Source: Mastigias papua | Taxonomy: Eukaryota > Cnidaria > Scyphozoa > Rhizostomeae > Mastigiidae | NCBI GenBank assembly: GCA_964019165.1 | Contig: OZ025272.1 | Span: 8,618,493-8,682,492 of the forward strand | DNA: 64,000 bases | Direction: 5' to 3' | Shown here: in pieces, positions 43,188 through 54,857 of the stretch | Numbering within the stretch: the stretch's first letter is position 1 | Layout of the letters: the number at the start of each line of letters is the position of its first letter | The notes under the pieces: model-generated | The model's database searches: none | What the model saw: only the letters and a program-made list of their open reading frames with translations | What the model was told of the DNA's origin: nothing | Program-made: the position numbers and the translations under genes

Positions 43188-43670
43188 CTACTCTGGTTTT
43201 GATTTTATGCCATTCGCTAATGAAGTAGACTCTGGAGCTGCAACAATTCTCAATGAGTCCAAAAAAGTACTAAGATATTCTTGATAAAATCCGGCAATAC
43301 ACCAGAATGGCGCATAATCAAGAGTAATCAATCCCATAAAGTCAAAATCTTTATGTGTATAATCCCAAGGACATGCAGAGAATTGTTTCAAAATCAAGCC
43401 AGTAGTGAATTCCCAAAAGAAGGCAATAAATATATATACCATACCACGGATGATAATATTTCGATTTCGCAGGTTGTATCCTTTGTAAATAGACTCGACG
43501 ATAAGACTTCCCGATCCATATATGAAAAACGACCATATGGAAGAATGGCCTCGTAAGGAGTAATCTCGCTGAACTAAAAGATAGTCATGAAAGGATGTGA
43601 AGACTATTTCATCAAAGAAGCCGTGCAAGCCATAAAAAAGGAAACGGTGTAGCAACCTCAAAGTCGCCAT
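43188..43670 (-). CDS. TMEM229: TMEM229-like multi-pass membrane protein
   Basis: An intact intronless 160-aa frame from the ATG at 43670 to the stop at 43188. Family features: FLFYGLHGFFDEIVF near the start, GHSSIWSFFIYGSGSLIVE, RGMVYIFIAFFWEFTTGLIL, CPWDYTH, FDFMGLITLDYAPFWCIAGF. Four hydrophobic segments lie at about residues 5-22, 42-60, 75-95 and 112-132, the arrangement known in TMEM229A/B (which are about 160-380 aa; this is the length of TMEM229B). The molecular function is not known; localisation is predicted to be membrane. A GC-richer segment (43740-43780) upstream could be the promoter. Whether it is the A or B paralogue cannot be told. Confidence 0.9.
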   Translation of the reverse strand: MATLRLLHRFLFYGLHGFFDEIVFTSFHDYLLVQRDYSLRGHSSIWSFFIYGSGSLIVESIYKGYNLRNRNIIIRGMVYIFIAFFWEFTTGLILKQFSACPWDYTHKDFDFMGLITLDYAPFWCIAGFYQEYLSTFLDSLRIVAAPESTSLANGIKSKPE

Positions 43671-45390
43671 ATCGTAGATTATCTAAGCAAATTATATTCC
43701 AAGAGTCGATTTACGAATGCAACCGCACAGCATCAACAAATGCCTAACGCAGAACGCGACCTCGCGCCGGTCGAATTCTATCCTTTGATATACTATGCAG
43801 GGAGCAACCAGCCAATGGAAAAAATACAACCACCTCAATAAACTGATGTTGAATTGTTTGCAAGTTCAGCCTGGAACAACAGCTCTTTTGTTGTCAGACA
43901 GGTAAACCACAATTGAAACCAGCTTTCAAAGATTCTTGAGGTCACACTGAAAGATAACGGGAAAGCATGAACTTATCATCAACACCCTAGCAAACCTAAT
44001 AAACTGGAACTTCCGTAACAACATTATGCTATTGGAGAAAGATATTTGCAAAAATGTAATCAATCCATCCTTAAAGCAGAGGTCAGGGGCGGCACCAGGA
44101 ACCATAGATCGGGGGATTTTAGAAGACCACGCCCGCTTGGGGCCATGCCATGTCATTACAATAGCCCTTAATAAATTACGCAATTACATTGTGACAAACA
44201 GCAATGATATGACATAGCAAAGAATTATACCTTGCTTTGCGTCGCGACTGGCTGAAGCATGTGGAACACAAAATACTATACAATGAATATATCCTTTTCA
44301 CACCTGCATTTCAGGACAAGAAAATATTTTTGGGCCAAAGCACCGAAACTTTCTTTTCTTTTTCATGATTTCAGTACTAAACTTTCTGACGGATTTCTCA
44401 GCAAGGGTGTTTGAAATTGTGCACCACTGCGGTATTAAAAAGCCACACAGGCACTACACAAGCACAAGACTGGAATTCACATATAAGCACGGGAACCTAT
44501 AAAAATAAGTAAATTAGAGTATGAGCTTGCATGAAAATTGGAATACTGAATTTTCTTAACTTTTGACCAGCCGAGCAATACTTTCTTAGAAATTACTTTC
44601 TTTGTACAATAAACGTGTACTTCCGAACTATCATGAAAGAATGTAGCAATAGACCCCAATTTGATTCAGTGCCAGCATTGAAATTAACATGAACATAAGA
44701 TTCCTGTTCAAGGCATGATAGGCTAATTGCTAAGAAATCTTCTACGAATGCTCAAAAGAAAACGAATTGACTAACTACGAAAAGACGAGATAGACATAGG
44801 ACATTCTAACACAAGCCTAGAAGTATTATTGTAGACAGTCAACCAGGGCACAGATTACCAAGAAGTAAATCTAACAGTTACAGAAACATAATGAAAACGT
44901 ATCAAGGCACCAGGCAGGGGGATATCTCGAAAGAATTGCCAAGAGATTAAAGCTACCAAAGTGCTGGCAGCCAGCGAAGCGAGGAAATTGTAACTGACCG
45001 TTCCTTTCAGAATGGCATACAATGCGATGACTCAAACTCACTGAGATGGCAAAGCAGTAAAGAAATATGGAAGGGCAAGTTACAGAAGCTCCAGCAGTGC
45101 ATAGAAATCGCCAAGAATTGTCAGTGGCGATGGGGAGCTCACTGAAATCGTAGGGGCTACGGTTTCCCCACCTAGGGATTCATCAGAAATCCAAAATGCT
45201 TGGGTGAAATAGGAGGCATGGGCTCCTTCTAGAGGAAGAACAATCTCTCACTATTCATTGTCACACATAAAACTCAATTGTTTGATCTATTCTCATTGTC
45301 TTCTTTAGACTACACGTCTTCTGATAAGACTGTGGTTTGTACGAACGCATTACTCGACTGCTAAAAAAATTAAACAAGTTCAGTACTGGA
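43671..45390. other. Intergenic DNA
   Basis: Upstream flank of the TMEM229-like gene. CAGGGGCGGCACCAGG at 44083-44098 resembles one end of a hAT element, partner not seen. Otherwise nothing recognised. Confidence 0.45.
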
Positions 45391-45399
45391 TTTTGGAGA

Positions 45400-45640
45400 T
45401 CTAAGAACGTTGATACACACTTGAATTTCCATTTTTCACGCAAGCCCAACACATTTTGTCTAATTGCATAGATTTCCTGTGACAATCTACACATTTCAGT
45501 GCTGTGTTTGTGTAGTGCTGATTTGTCTTTCTAACACTCAAACGTTACACAACCTTGGTTGTTCTTTGCAAGAAAGTCTGAGGAAAGTTTAGTATTGAAA
45601 TCAAGAAAAGGCTCAGAAATTTTCCACACTTGGTGGATTA
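45400..45640. repeat. Dispersed repeat family C, copy 1
   Basis: Similar to 53030-53285: both contain ACGTTGATACACA/GTTGATGCACA, CTTGAATTTCCA-TTTTCA, TGCATAGATTT/TTTCATAGAT, CACATTTCAGTG/GCATTTCGGTG, CTGATTTGTCTTTC/CTGTTTGTCTGTGC, GCAAGAAAGTCTGAGGAAAG/CTAAGAAAGTATTAGGTAAG. Same orientation. No coding content recognised. Confidence 0.6.
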
Positions 45641-46018
45641 AACCTTTTCATGGTGTGGCAGCTAACATAACAATGGAAGAGAGAGAGAGATGAAAGTAAG
45701 GCTACAATCAGCTATGGAATATCAATGAAAGGGCAATAGTGCTCTTCATATCATTGCTATAGGAGAAGCAACACAGTGGTTCAACACAATGGCTTAATTT
45801 GCTACTAGTTGAAACCTGTTTCGATGGGAAAAAGCATTCATATATTTAACACAGGTTCTCCCCTTGAGAGCGAGAATAAACACAAATTCTGTATATACAG
45901 ATTCTAATAATTCAAAACTTAGGTCAAATCATATATAGCTAACTTGGCTAACTGCACCATTCAGATAACAGCCTGAGGCACTTAAAAAAATTGTCCAATT
46001 TTGAATGACATAAGCTTA

Positions 46019-46188
46019 TCTCTTAACAGGGACATAGGAAATGGGGGGTTAGAGGGGCCATGGCCCCCCAATTTTTAGCAAACTATGCAAAAGTGCCCCT
46101 TTGAAGCCCAAAATGGGCATGGTGATGTGCCCCTTTTAGGACTTGCCCCCCTCACTTTTTAGATGCTTCCTATGTCCCTGTCTCTTAA
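46019..46188. mobile_element. Short hAT-type MITE with perfect 8-bp target duplication
   Basis: TCTCTTAA at 46019-46026 and 46181-46188 flanks a 154-bp element whose ends are CAGGGACATAGGAA and TTCCTATGTCCCTG, a perfect 14-bp inverted repeat. The CAGGG-type ends and 8-bp duplication are those of hAT elements. The interior is G- and C-tract rich and has no ORF. Confidence 0.92.
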
Positions 46189-46716
46189 CACAGTGCAATA
46201 TCTCCTACCAAACCAATACCTTGTTTATTTAGAAAAATTGTACCAATACCATGAAAAACACGTCACAGCTAAATAAAGGAAACTTGAGCAACTTTGATGC
46301 ATTGCTTTTTTATGTATCATCATATGTCATACAAAATAGTAATCACAAAAGGGAAAAATTGCAAGAATACATTTCCTCTGTAAGCACACTTGCAGGAAGT
46401 GTCAGTGCCAGAAGTCAAGTAGCAAAGTAATACCCATTCTGAGAAAGAGAAAGATTTTGGGTATAAGTCACAGAGAGTACATTGACACAACCTATTTCAT
46501 GTCAGCTATTGCCAACCTAATTTATATATGAGAGTCATCCAGAAATTATTTGCTCTGCATTTCATATGATAGGACCTTCCTCATCTATATCATTTCTTTT
46601 TATGAGGGTATGACATTGTGTAGAAATTTCATGTAATGATCAAGGATCTTTCACCAGTCATGGACTTTTGTGCTCATTAAACAGAATCTGTCTAATGATG
46701 GTTTGCCTCCAGCTAC

Positions 46717-47204
46717 ATTCTACACAAGGGAGGTGCTAGGGGTTTTCCAATAAGGGGCTAACACTTCCATTGCAGAAAATACTTAGGGAGAGTAGAACTT
46801 TTCAGAACCATGCAGCCAGGCTTTTTAAATCCCTAAAGTAGATAATATGGAACTATCCAAACTACAACACTTTTTTATCCTTATCAAGAAAATTGTTTAG
46901 TAATAGACCCCAGCAGCATAGTAAATTTTAAGAGACATTACATTTTTTTCTTTGTTTTTAGAATGATTTTTCAACAAAATATAATTATGTATTTTAACTT
47001 TAACAGTGAAAAGCCATCTGTAATGGATTTGTGAAATATCTGTTGTTATCATCATTATCACTACTGATATGGGGAGTACAATATGATCAGCAGGGTGCTA
47101 GAACTGCTAAAATAGCTCTGAGAGAGATTTCTTCAAATGTCACATGCTCTGACAGGGGGTGTTATAGTCCCCCATAGCCCCCTGGTGCCACCCCTGATTC
47201 TTCA
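46717..47204. mobile_element. hAT-type MITE with near-perfect 8-bp target duplication
   Basis: ATTCTACA (46717-46724) and ATTCTTCA (47197-47204) differ at one base and flank a 472-bp element. The left end reads CAAGGGAGGTGCTAGGGG; the right end, reverse-complemented, reads CAGGGGTGGCACCAGGGG, an imperfect inverted repeat that continues into GGGCTAACAC / GACTATAACAC. No ORF. Confidence 0.8.
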
Positions 47205-50200
47205 CTCCTAATTACCAAAAGTAATAATGCCATAAAAGCAATTGAATTCTGTAAATTATACAGCTTTTCTTCCTAGCAATATGATCAGCAAGTTTAACAA
47301 AAGAGCAATAATTCATTTGCTTTCTTTTTCTACAACCTCAGCCAACATTGGTGAATTCAAAATACTTCTGCCTATAAACAAGAGAAACATAGTACAAGAA
47401 AAGTAAGTCCAATAGCAGACACTAAAGAGTAATAGGACATATTCCCCTTTGCCCTTGCTTGCAAATGAGGGCTTTTCTGGGGTGGTGTTATTCTACAGAA
47501 AACTTCCAACCTTGCCATACCTAAGATATATTTAGAACGATTCAACACCATGGTCTCCTTAGCTTCCAAAATATGAACTGCTAGGATACTATTTAGAACA
47601 ATAATTGGAGACTTACTAAGGCATTTGATTTCCCATCACTGTCTGGTGTGATACAACAAAAACCCAGCAAATTGCTTGCACAATTACATTGAAATGGTCT
47701 GGTGATGATATAAAAAAGTATTGATCATAATCACTATACATCATTATTATTTCTGGCTTCTTATGCACAGCTATTTCCTGTATCAATACCAGGATAGCTG
47801 ATTTCTTATTCAAAAATTACTTTTGATCCTCTACTTATAAATATACAATGTAAAGTTAGGACGCACGTATTGTGTGGTCGAGTATTGTGGCATTTGTTGC
47901 AAATAAACGTTCTGGGGTGTGATTCCTTCTGAGATGAAAGAACTAAAGACCTCTGGAAGATTTTAAAGACATCTAAAATCATGCGGACATAAACTAAGTT
48001 CTGTCCAATTCGATAAAGGGCAGTTAGCGACAACATTCACGGATTCACGTTATAAATTCTTGTAAAAACAACTTGAACATAGACTCACTCTCTCGCTAAT
48101 TTTTCTTATTTTTTAGAAATTAATAAAGAGTGTTGTAATTAGGCTTTATTCTATTTATATAGGGCTGACCCAAACCTCACCTGCCTGTAACAACTATTTA
48201 TTTATGTATGCAAGTATGTATATTATACTTAACAGACGTACAGTAGTTCATCATTTAGAAGGGCAAATTTGATGTAATACAATGGTACTGTACAACTCAT
48301 ATACTAGGCCAGACTTCTTGTTTCAGATGGACAAAACAAATATATTTAGTTAGGCTTCCTTTCAGTAAAATGACGATATTCCATGTAGAAAGTACATTGG
48401 AATTCATTGGAAACATATCACACAATGATACGAGCAATAGCGAACGTTGCTCTGGTGACGGTTTAGACCGAGAATAAATTCCCTAGTAATGTGTGCAGCT
48501 CTTGTGACAACACTGCCCTGGATTGCAAAGTATTGATGGGCCTAGTTAGTGTGATAATATCACAAACTCAAAAGAAGTTAATACTGTCTGAGAGGCACCT
48601 CTTCACTGCATAACATACACCTATTTGCTGCCCGTAAATGAACAAGCATCACCTTGATTCTGGCACTACAATCTGATCTGCTTACCTACACAAAAAAAAC
48701 TTCCAGAATCAATGGAACCGACGGTAATCTGGAAAAAAATATTTGATAGATTAACTGGAACGGGCAAAGGTACAAATATGTTACAAAAAAGTGTTATCTC
48801 TTACTCTACCTAGCGTATACGTGTCAGAAGACCCCAGAAAAGCCAAATTTGCTCGTTGCAGTCACCGGTAAGATGCATCAACTATGCCACTCCTTCCCAT
48901 ATCGCTTCAAGATAACTTATCAGATTCACAATAATCGTCAAGATGATAGATCGACACACTTAACCCCCCGAAAAGCTCTTTCTCACAATCTTCATCTCCA
49001 GCAAAGTAGCATTCTCTTTAAAGAAATCAGCTCTTCACAAATTCCTATCTGATGTAACCTCTAATTGGTATTGTGGCTAGGTGATGAGGTGCCATCAGGC
49101 ACGACGTCGCGTCGGCAGGGGGCTGGGGCTCCAGTCCCCACTTTTTGCCAGTCAGTGATTTTTCTAACCTATATCAAGCAATTTATTGTTTGCAGCCCCC
49201 CCCCCCACATTGTGCCCATTGGTGGACAAAAACCTATTTTATGGATGTCAGAAGATGAACCCAAAACTATTATTTTCTTAATCTCCACAAAAAACTATGC
49301 CAAATTATAAAAAATCATGTCAAAATGTTAAGTATAAGCTAAGTTATGACTGCTTGAAGGTACCACATCTCCGGATTTAAAAATTTTCTGACTCGTGTGG
49401 TCTGAATTTTCCAGTAAAATAAGCCAACGCCGATCACATAATTGGCTAATTCATCATTGGAATCATAGTAAAACCATATATATCCTGAAAGATAACCTAT
49501 AAATGAACATATTTAACCAAACAGCTGAATGAGAACAAGTTTCCATACCTGATTAGATTAAAAAATCAAGATCCTTGAGTTTAGTTAAGATTTTCTGATA
49601 TCCGATCAGAATTCTCAATCTTTGAAGTACCAGAAAAAATTTATGCATAAAGATGCATGCATGCAGTAAAAAGGAGCTTGAACTACTCCATTTCTACTTT
49701 TAGGAACATTAAAACTTAGCTTGCCTAAACCTGCCTAAAATTTCTAAAATTAAATTTAAAAAATGCGATGATCTCAGGAAAAATTCAACAAAAATCCTAA
49801 AAACTCTGGAATTTTTACTGAAATATACTAAAACGTTATCCTGGTAAGAATATTGACAAAAAGAACTCATAATGGCTTATCCTAATACTTAAAATAACAT
49901 GAGTCAATGCCACTCTTCTCACTTTCCAAACAAGATGAGAGATTGAGAGAGCATGATCTCATCACATTGCTATGTTATATCAAATACTATTAATTCTAAA
50001 AAATTGACTTCAAAAACCTGTTGAGGAAATTATATATTTGATTCCATTCGGGTAACTTTCATGGAAAGGAAACCAAAGAACAGTGAGCTTGTAACACGGG
50101 GGTAAAGTACGAAAACAGAACAAAGGAACTATGGCATCGCATATTAGGGACACAACAGGAACTATTGAGAATAAGACAGCCTGGGAACAGATGAAGAATA

Positions 50201-50400
50201 TTAAAAGCATTCCATATTCTTGAAAGAAAAATAGATTTAAAAACGTTAATTTAAATTAAATTAAAATTTAATTTGCAAACTGAGATATTGTGACGACCAC
50301 TTGCAGAAGTTTCAGCCCAATATGTCCTGCAGTTTATCCAAGTTAGATTTGATACGGTCCTCATTCCCATAGAGGAATTTTAGTATATATAAATAGTTTT
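47205..50400. other. Intergenic DNA, little recognised
   Basis: AT-rich, short frames without family features. GC-rich text at 49100-49145 (CAGGCACGACGTCGCGTCGG, GGGGCTGGGGCTCC) and a C tract at 49196-49205 resemble the edges of a MITE, but I could not pair the ends. Confidence 0.45.
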
Positions 50401-50407
50401 AATTTTC

Positions 50408-50655
50408 ATCATGTGCAGAATTAAATTCCTTTCCAATTAGCACTCCAACAAGTCCATATGATCATTCTGAGCCGAAATATCTCAAAAAACTGATTTCGGG
50501 CCGAATGCCCAAATAAGGTAATTTGGCTCCAAACCCCCCAAAAATTGAGACCTCAAAAAAAATTTTTCCTAACTTATGCAGAATTGAATTTCCTTTCTAA
50601 CGAGCACTCGAACACATCCATACCATAATTTTGAGCTTAGTTATGAGGTTTTGTC
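50408..50655 (+). repeat. Two diverged direct repeats of about 80 bp
   Basis: GTGCAGAATTAAATTCCTTTC ... AGCACTCCAACAAGTCCATA ... TTCTGAGC (about 50414-50472) is repeated as ATGCAGAATTGAATTTCC ... AGCACTCGAACACATCCATA ... TTTTGAGC (about 50577-50636). Confidence 0.6.
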
Positions 50656-50896
50656 CACATTTTAGCTCTCTGGGCACACTGTGCCCCCCTACCCCACTTT
50701 TTATGGTAGGACTATCAAATTCAAGTTGCTTCCACATTTACCGCAAAGGTACTTGCATAGCATACTTCAACATCAATAGTCGTGGAGATTGTAGATGAAA
50801 CAAGGTTGAGATGATCTTTGTGACGTCCCAGACAGTAGCATCTCAGTAATTACAGTGCTTTGTTGGTAATTAGGGCTCCTTGTTCAAACTTGTCAG

Positions 50897-51752
50897 TACT
50901 TTAAAGGAAGAAACTGTCGCGGGAATTAACTGTCGCGAGATAAATCTCGCGACTTTCGCGAGAGTTTCTTCCGCGAAAGATCGTTTATCGCCCTTTCGCG
51001 ACAGTTAATTCCTGCGACTTTTAAATTTTTCAGGGAAATTTCAACACAAATCATGAATTTTTTAAAAATTGTGTGAGTCCGTCAGGTCCAAAACACGAAC
51101 TTCAACGACAATTTTTGAAAGCAACACGTCTCTTTTATCGTGTCTGCATCCATCAGAGTTACATTTCTAAACCAAACATAATTGTAGAAATAATTGATAA
51201 CATATGACACAGCATAGTGGCTTCCATTGGAAAAATAAAACACACATAAGATTAAACACATATATTATAATAGAACTAGTTCAACGGCATTGATATCACT
51301 TTCTCTAATGTAGTCTGGACAAATAAGAAAATCTGAGAAATAAGAAACGCCAAGCTGAAACTGGAGCCAAATCTACTTATAAAAAAGCGTTTATCGTTGC
51401 AATTGTTTTTGGTGATTTTAAAAGCTTCATTTTTCTACCTAACGGACTCTCGCAATCAGATTGTGATATCCTTTTTTGATTACCAATATTCTGGTTTAAA
51501 GTATCAGTGAGCTCACACATTTTTAATTGTCGTAAAGTTTTATTTGGCTTTTGTTTAAGATTCAGCTTTCGTGGAAAGAAGAAACCAAAAAATGTTACTC
51601 ATCCAGCAATTCGCGACAGTTAATTCCCGCGAAAATTAAATTTCCAGCGTTCGCGAAAGTTAATTCCCGCTACAGTTTACACACAAAAAGTTCAAATCAT
51701 TCGCGACTTTTTGCGACAGTTTCTTCCCGCGACAGTTTCTTCCTTTAAAGTA
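50897..51752. mobile_element. TIR element with many TCGCGA motifs (non-autonomous DNA transposon)
   Basis: Ends TACTTTAAAGGAAGAAACTG (left) and its exact reverse complement (right) form a perfect inverted repeat that continues through TCGCGGGAA. Sub-terminal stretches at both ends carry repeated GAAACTGTCGCG, GGGAATTAACTGTCGCGA and TTCGCGAAAG units. Outermost TA on each side could be a TA target duplication, as in Tc1/mariner-like elements, or part of the repeat. About 856 bp. The 51551-51748 frame is not a transposase. Confidence 0.82.
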
Positions 51753-52755
51753 ATTGTATTTTGCCACAATCCCCTAACCCCCTCCAACACTCATTCAAGA
51801 GTTCTTCGGCCCTCCACTAGAAGCACACTTGTGAGGTTCAATGAAGAAGGTGTGGAGGATATAATCTTTAGAGGATGAGATGATCCCCAATTATGCTGAT
51901 TGCTAGGGAGGGGAAAAAATGAATCATTTTAACTAGTGGAGTGAGGATAGGTACCTGACCAATTGGGCGTGGTCGCTTTCATGAAAGAGCATGTTATGCC
52001 TGACAAAAATGGAGAGTGATTCATAAAGATGGGACCAAGAGCTAAGGAACACCTACTTTGTTCATTTTCATGCACTTTATGATTTTCTACAGCTAAAACA
52101 GCAATGAAGCAGCTGCATCATACCAATTTTCCTGAACTGCTCGACTACTATATGAGCAGCAGTCACGGCATTGCTTGATAAAGCTGTCTATGGGATGCTG
52201 CACCCCACAAAACCCAGTAGTTTTGCTTTGTTGAATGTTGCTGTCCAGCCAGCAGATAAAATGCAAAAGAGGAATAATCATTACCAGAGTGTAATACGTT
52301 TTAGAGCTTATTCCTCTGTAAACCATCGGTACATGCAAATGGAACACTGTATTTCTGCTGGGAGTTCCAGCTTCTCAGTTGCCATTCTTGCTGAGCTGGC
52401 ACCAACCTTGGTTTGCGGCACTTCACCGTACTAGAATACCTGATAATCCATTTGACGTTTAGTAGAATATTGAAAATATTGATACTTCTCTATGAACTAG
52501 TCTTTCCAGCTGCTCATACAAAGCTAATTTAAATTCGCTTTTGATGTGGCCTTCCATGACTATGGAGTGAGCTTCTCTTATTGCCAAACATACAGCTTCT
52601 ATAATTACCAACATATTAACAATTAATAGGAGAAGCCAAAATGCAGGGAGGTAGTTAATTGCATTTACATTTACAAGTTTACGACTGCCAGTTGTTTTAT
52701 AGGATTTACAAAGAAGGCTGTATGGCTGTATGATTATAAGGATATTCTATAAATG
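51753..52755. other. Intergenic DNA, nothing recognised
   Basis: Frames at 52093-52347 and 52171-52434 overlap on opposite strands and show no family features. Confidence 0.45.
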
Positions 52756-52756
52756 T

Positions 52757-52899
<143 letters not shown>

Positions 52900-53029
52900 G
52901 AAAGGCTACAAAAAACTAAGAAATTTTAGAATACTACACAGGAATGAAGAAAAAGATTTCAAACTTAAAGCGTTTCCACTTGCGTCTTCATCAGTTATCA
53001 GGTCTTTAACAGTTCTGGATATATAAAGC

Positions 53030-53285
53030 CCAAGAAAGTTAATAAGTTGATGCACATTTGAATTTCCAATTTTCAAACAAGCTCATTGTTTTATTTGCTG
53101 AATTTTCATAGATACCCTAATATAATTTATGCATTTCGGTGTTATTTTTTGTGTGGTGCCTGTTTGTCTGTGCAGCACTGCAGTGATCAAAATTCCAACA
53201 TTCTTGCTAAGAAAGTATTAGGTAAGGTTTAGTAGTAAAATCATGAAATAGCTAAGAAAGTTTCAATACTGGGTAAAGAAAAACT
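53030..53285. repeat. Dispersed repeat family C, copy 2
   Basis: Same orientation and order of shared blocks as 45400-45640. It follows the microsatellite and a short segment (52905-53025) with a Penelope-like or LINE-like reading (KAFPLASSSVIRSLT), which I cannot assign. Confidence 0.55.
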
Positions 53286-53699
53286 TTCAAATAAAAAGAA
53301 TATTGCGAAAGAAAGATTGTTTGCGAAATTGCTTGTCTTTACTGTAGTAGAGCTCACGACATGTTTATTATAAGACAGCATTGAATTTTTTTTATTTCTA
53401 AGCTTTTATCTCTATTATCATTACTTTAAGCCCAAAAAGCATAATTGTTGTTACAACAGTAACTTACATCTCATGAAAGTTTTATCTTTAAGCTGTTAGT
53501 GTCACATAGTACTTTTTCAATAAAAAGGGGACTGTAAAATTAATATATTATTTCGATGTTTCATTGACCTTTTTGTTTCTGCTTGCTCCCCTTGCCCTGC
53601 TATTGATCAAAGGCCAAAAGCAGAAGGAAGTTTATTTCCGAGTGAATAGTTGCTGAGAAAGTGCGTATATCTCAGTTCTTACTTGTTCCTGTTCTATTA

Positions 53700-54857
53700 T
53701 TAATGTGTCTGGGTACGAAAACGAGAAACTGATAGATCATTTACTCCAAGTTTATTAAAAGAAAGCGTTCTCTTTTTTGAAGACGACTGCTTTATTGGTG
53801 TTGTTGGGGGTGCTTGTGGAAATTTTTGGTCAGGAAGCAAAGTTTGTGCTTGATAGCACAAGTTACATCTTTCATCTGTTTCTTCAAAAGTTACTGTCTT
53901 TGCAGTCTCTTTACCATCATTTGGTTTAAAATGGATGCAGCTAACCTTGATTCTCTTCAAGTTATTCAGTTTTGTATTACTATTTTTTTCTGTTCCATGA
54001 TAAAGAATCGAACTAGTTGAAGATCTAGTTTTGTTGTCACTTAAAGCTTGATCTTCATTATTAGCTGTACACCTTGCTGTCATTGTAAGTACTTTACTTT
54101 CTGCTGGTTTGAATGGTATTCCAAGCCCTAGGATGTCAGCATTCGCTTCAAAAGCTTCTGTCAAAAATCTAGTAACTCTTTCGCTTCTTGCTTTAGTTCC
54201 AGCCTGAGAGTTAGAGGTGGTTGCCAATATTTCCTTTGTTGCCATAGTTTGCATGCAACAACGTCGATCCTGCAGTTCATATGTGCTAACGGCAACAGAA
54301 TTCTTCAGCTTATGACTTAGCTCTTCTTGGTCGATCTTCGGCATTTGAGCAAGCTGTCTGTTATTGTTCGGGAAGCCAAGGCGGTGTGTAGGCATCTTAT
54401 TCCATACAGCTCTTCCACCGCTTGGCTTTTTATGATCCTTTTTAACAAGTTCGATTGTTGTACCAATATATCTGCGTTCAGCTTCATCGTACTTTGTTAT
54501 AATTTTTGACATATCAGCTATGGCAGTTTGGTCTTTTATTTTTTTGGTTTTGGGTATATATACTGTGCCTTTCGTTACTTGTTTGTCGTGATTTCTCGGC
54601 TCCGCCAAAGAGAGATTTGCAACATTTAACAGCTTGCTGCAGCTCCTAATTGATGCATCTGATTTCAAGCTCCTTTTTTCACGTTTATGTTCCAAAACAG
54701 ATGGATGAAGCTGTCTAGTTAGCATTGTTGACTTAGGTCGCTTTAACTCTGACAATGTGGCATCCAACACTTGATTTTTGAACGCAGATGACTCATTACA
54801 ACTAAGAGAGCGTTTCTTCACTTCTATCTCGTGACAATCTTTACCAAACACCTCCAT
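53700..54857 (-). CDS. Unrecognised 385-aa basic protein, probably single exon
   Basis: The longest open frame in the window, starting at an ATG in good context (AAAGCGATGG) and ending at 53700. I do not recognise the family. The sequence is rich in K, R, S and T, has no hydrophobic segment or signal peptide, and looks largely disordered. Possible structural features: a helical stretch IADMSKIITKYDEAERRY near 113-130; a SERVTRFLTEAFEANADIL segment near 225-243; and a C-x-H ... C-x-x-C cluster (C307, H309, C331, C334) that could bind a metal ion; cysteines are otherwise few. KKR clusters near both ends could be nuclear localisation signals. An acceptor-like TTGTAG lies 16 nt upstream of the ATG, so further upstream exons are possible. 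Not obviously transposon-derived. Confidence 0.55.
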   Translation of the reverse strand: MEVFGKDCHEIEVKKRSLSCNESSAFKNQVLDATLSELKRPKSTMLTRQLHPSVLEHKREKRSLKSDASIRSCSKLLNVANLSLAEPRNHDKQVTKGTVYIPKTKKIKDQTAIADMSKIITKYDEAERRYIGTTIELVKKDHKKPSGGRAVWNKMPTHRLGFPNNNRQLAQMPKIDQEELSHKLKNSVAVSTYELQDRRCCMQTMATKEILATTSNSQAGTKARSERVTRFLTEAFEANADILGLGIPFKPAESKVLTMTARCTANNEDQALSDNKTRSSTSSILYHGTEKNSNTKLNNLKRIKVSCIHFKPNDGKETAKTVTFEETDERCNLCYQAQTLLPDQKFPQAPPTTPIKQSSSKKRTLSFNKLGVNDLSVSRFRTQTH

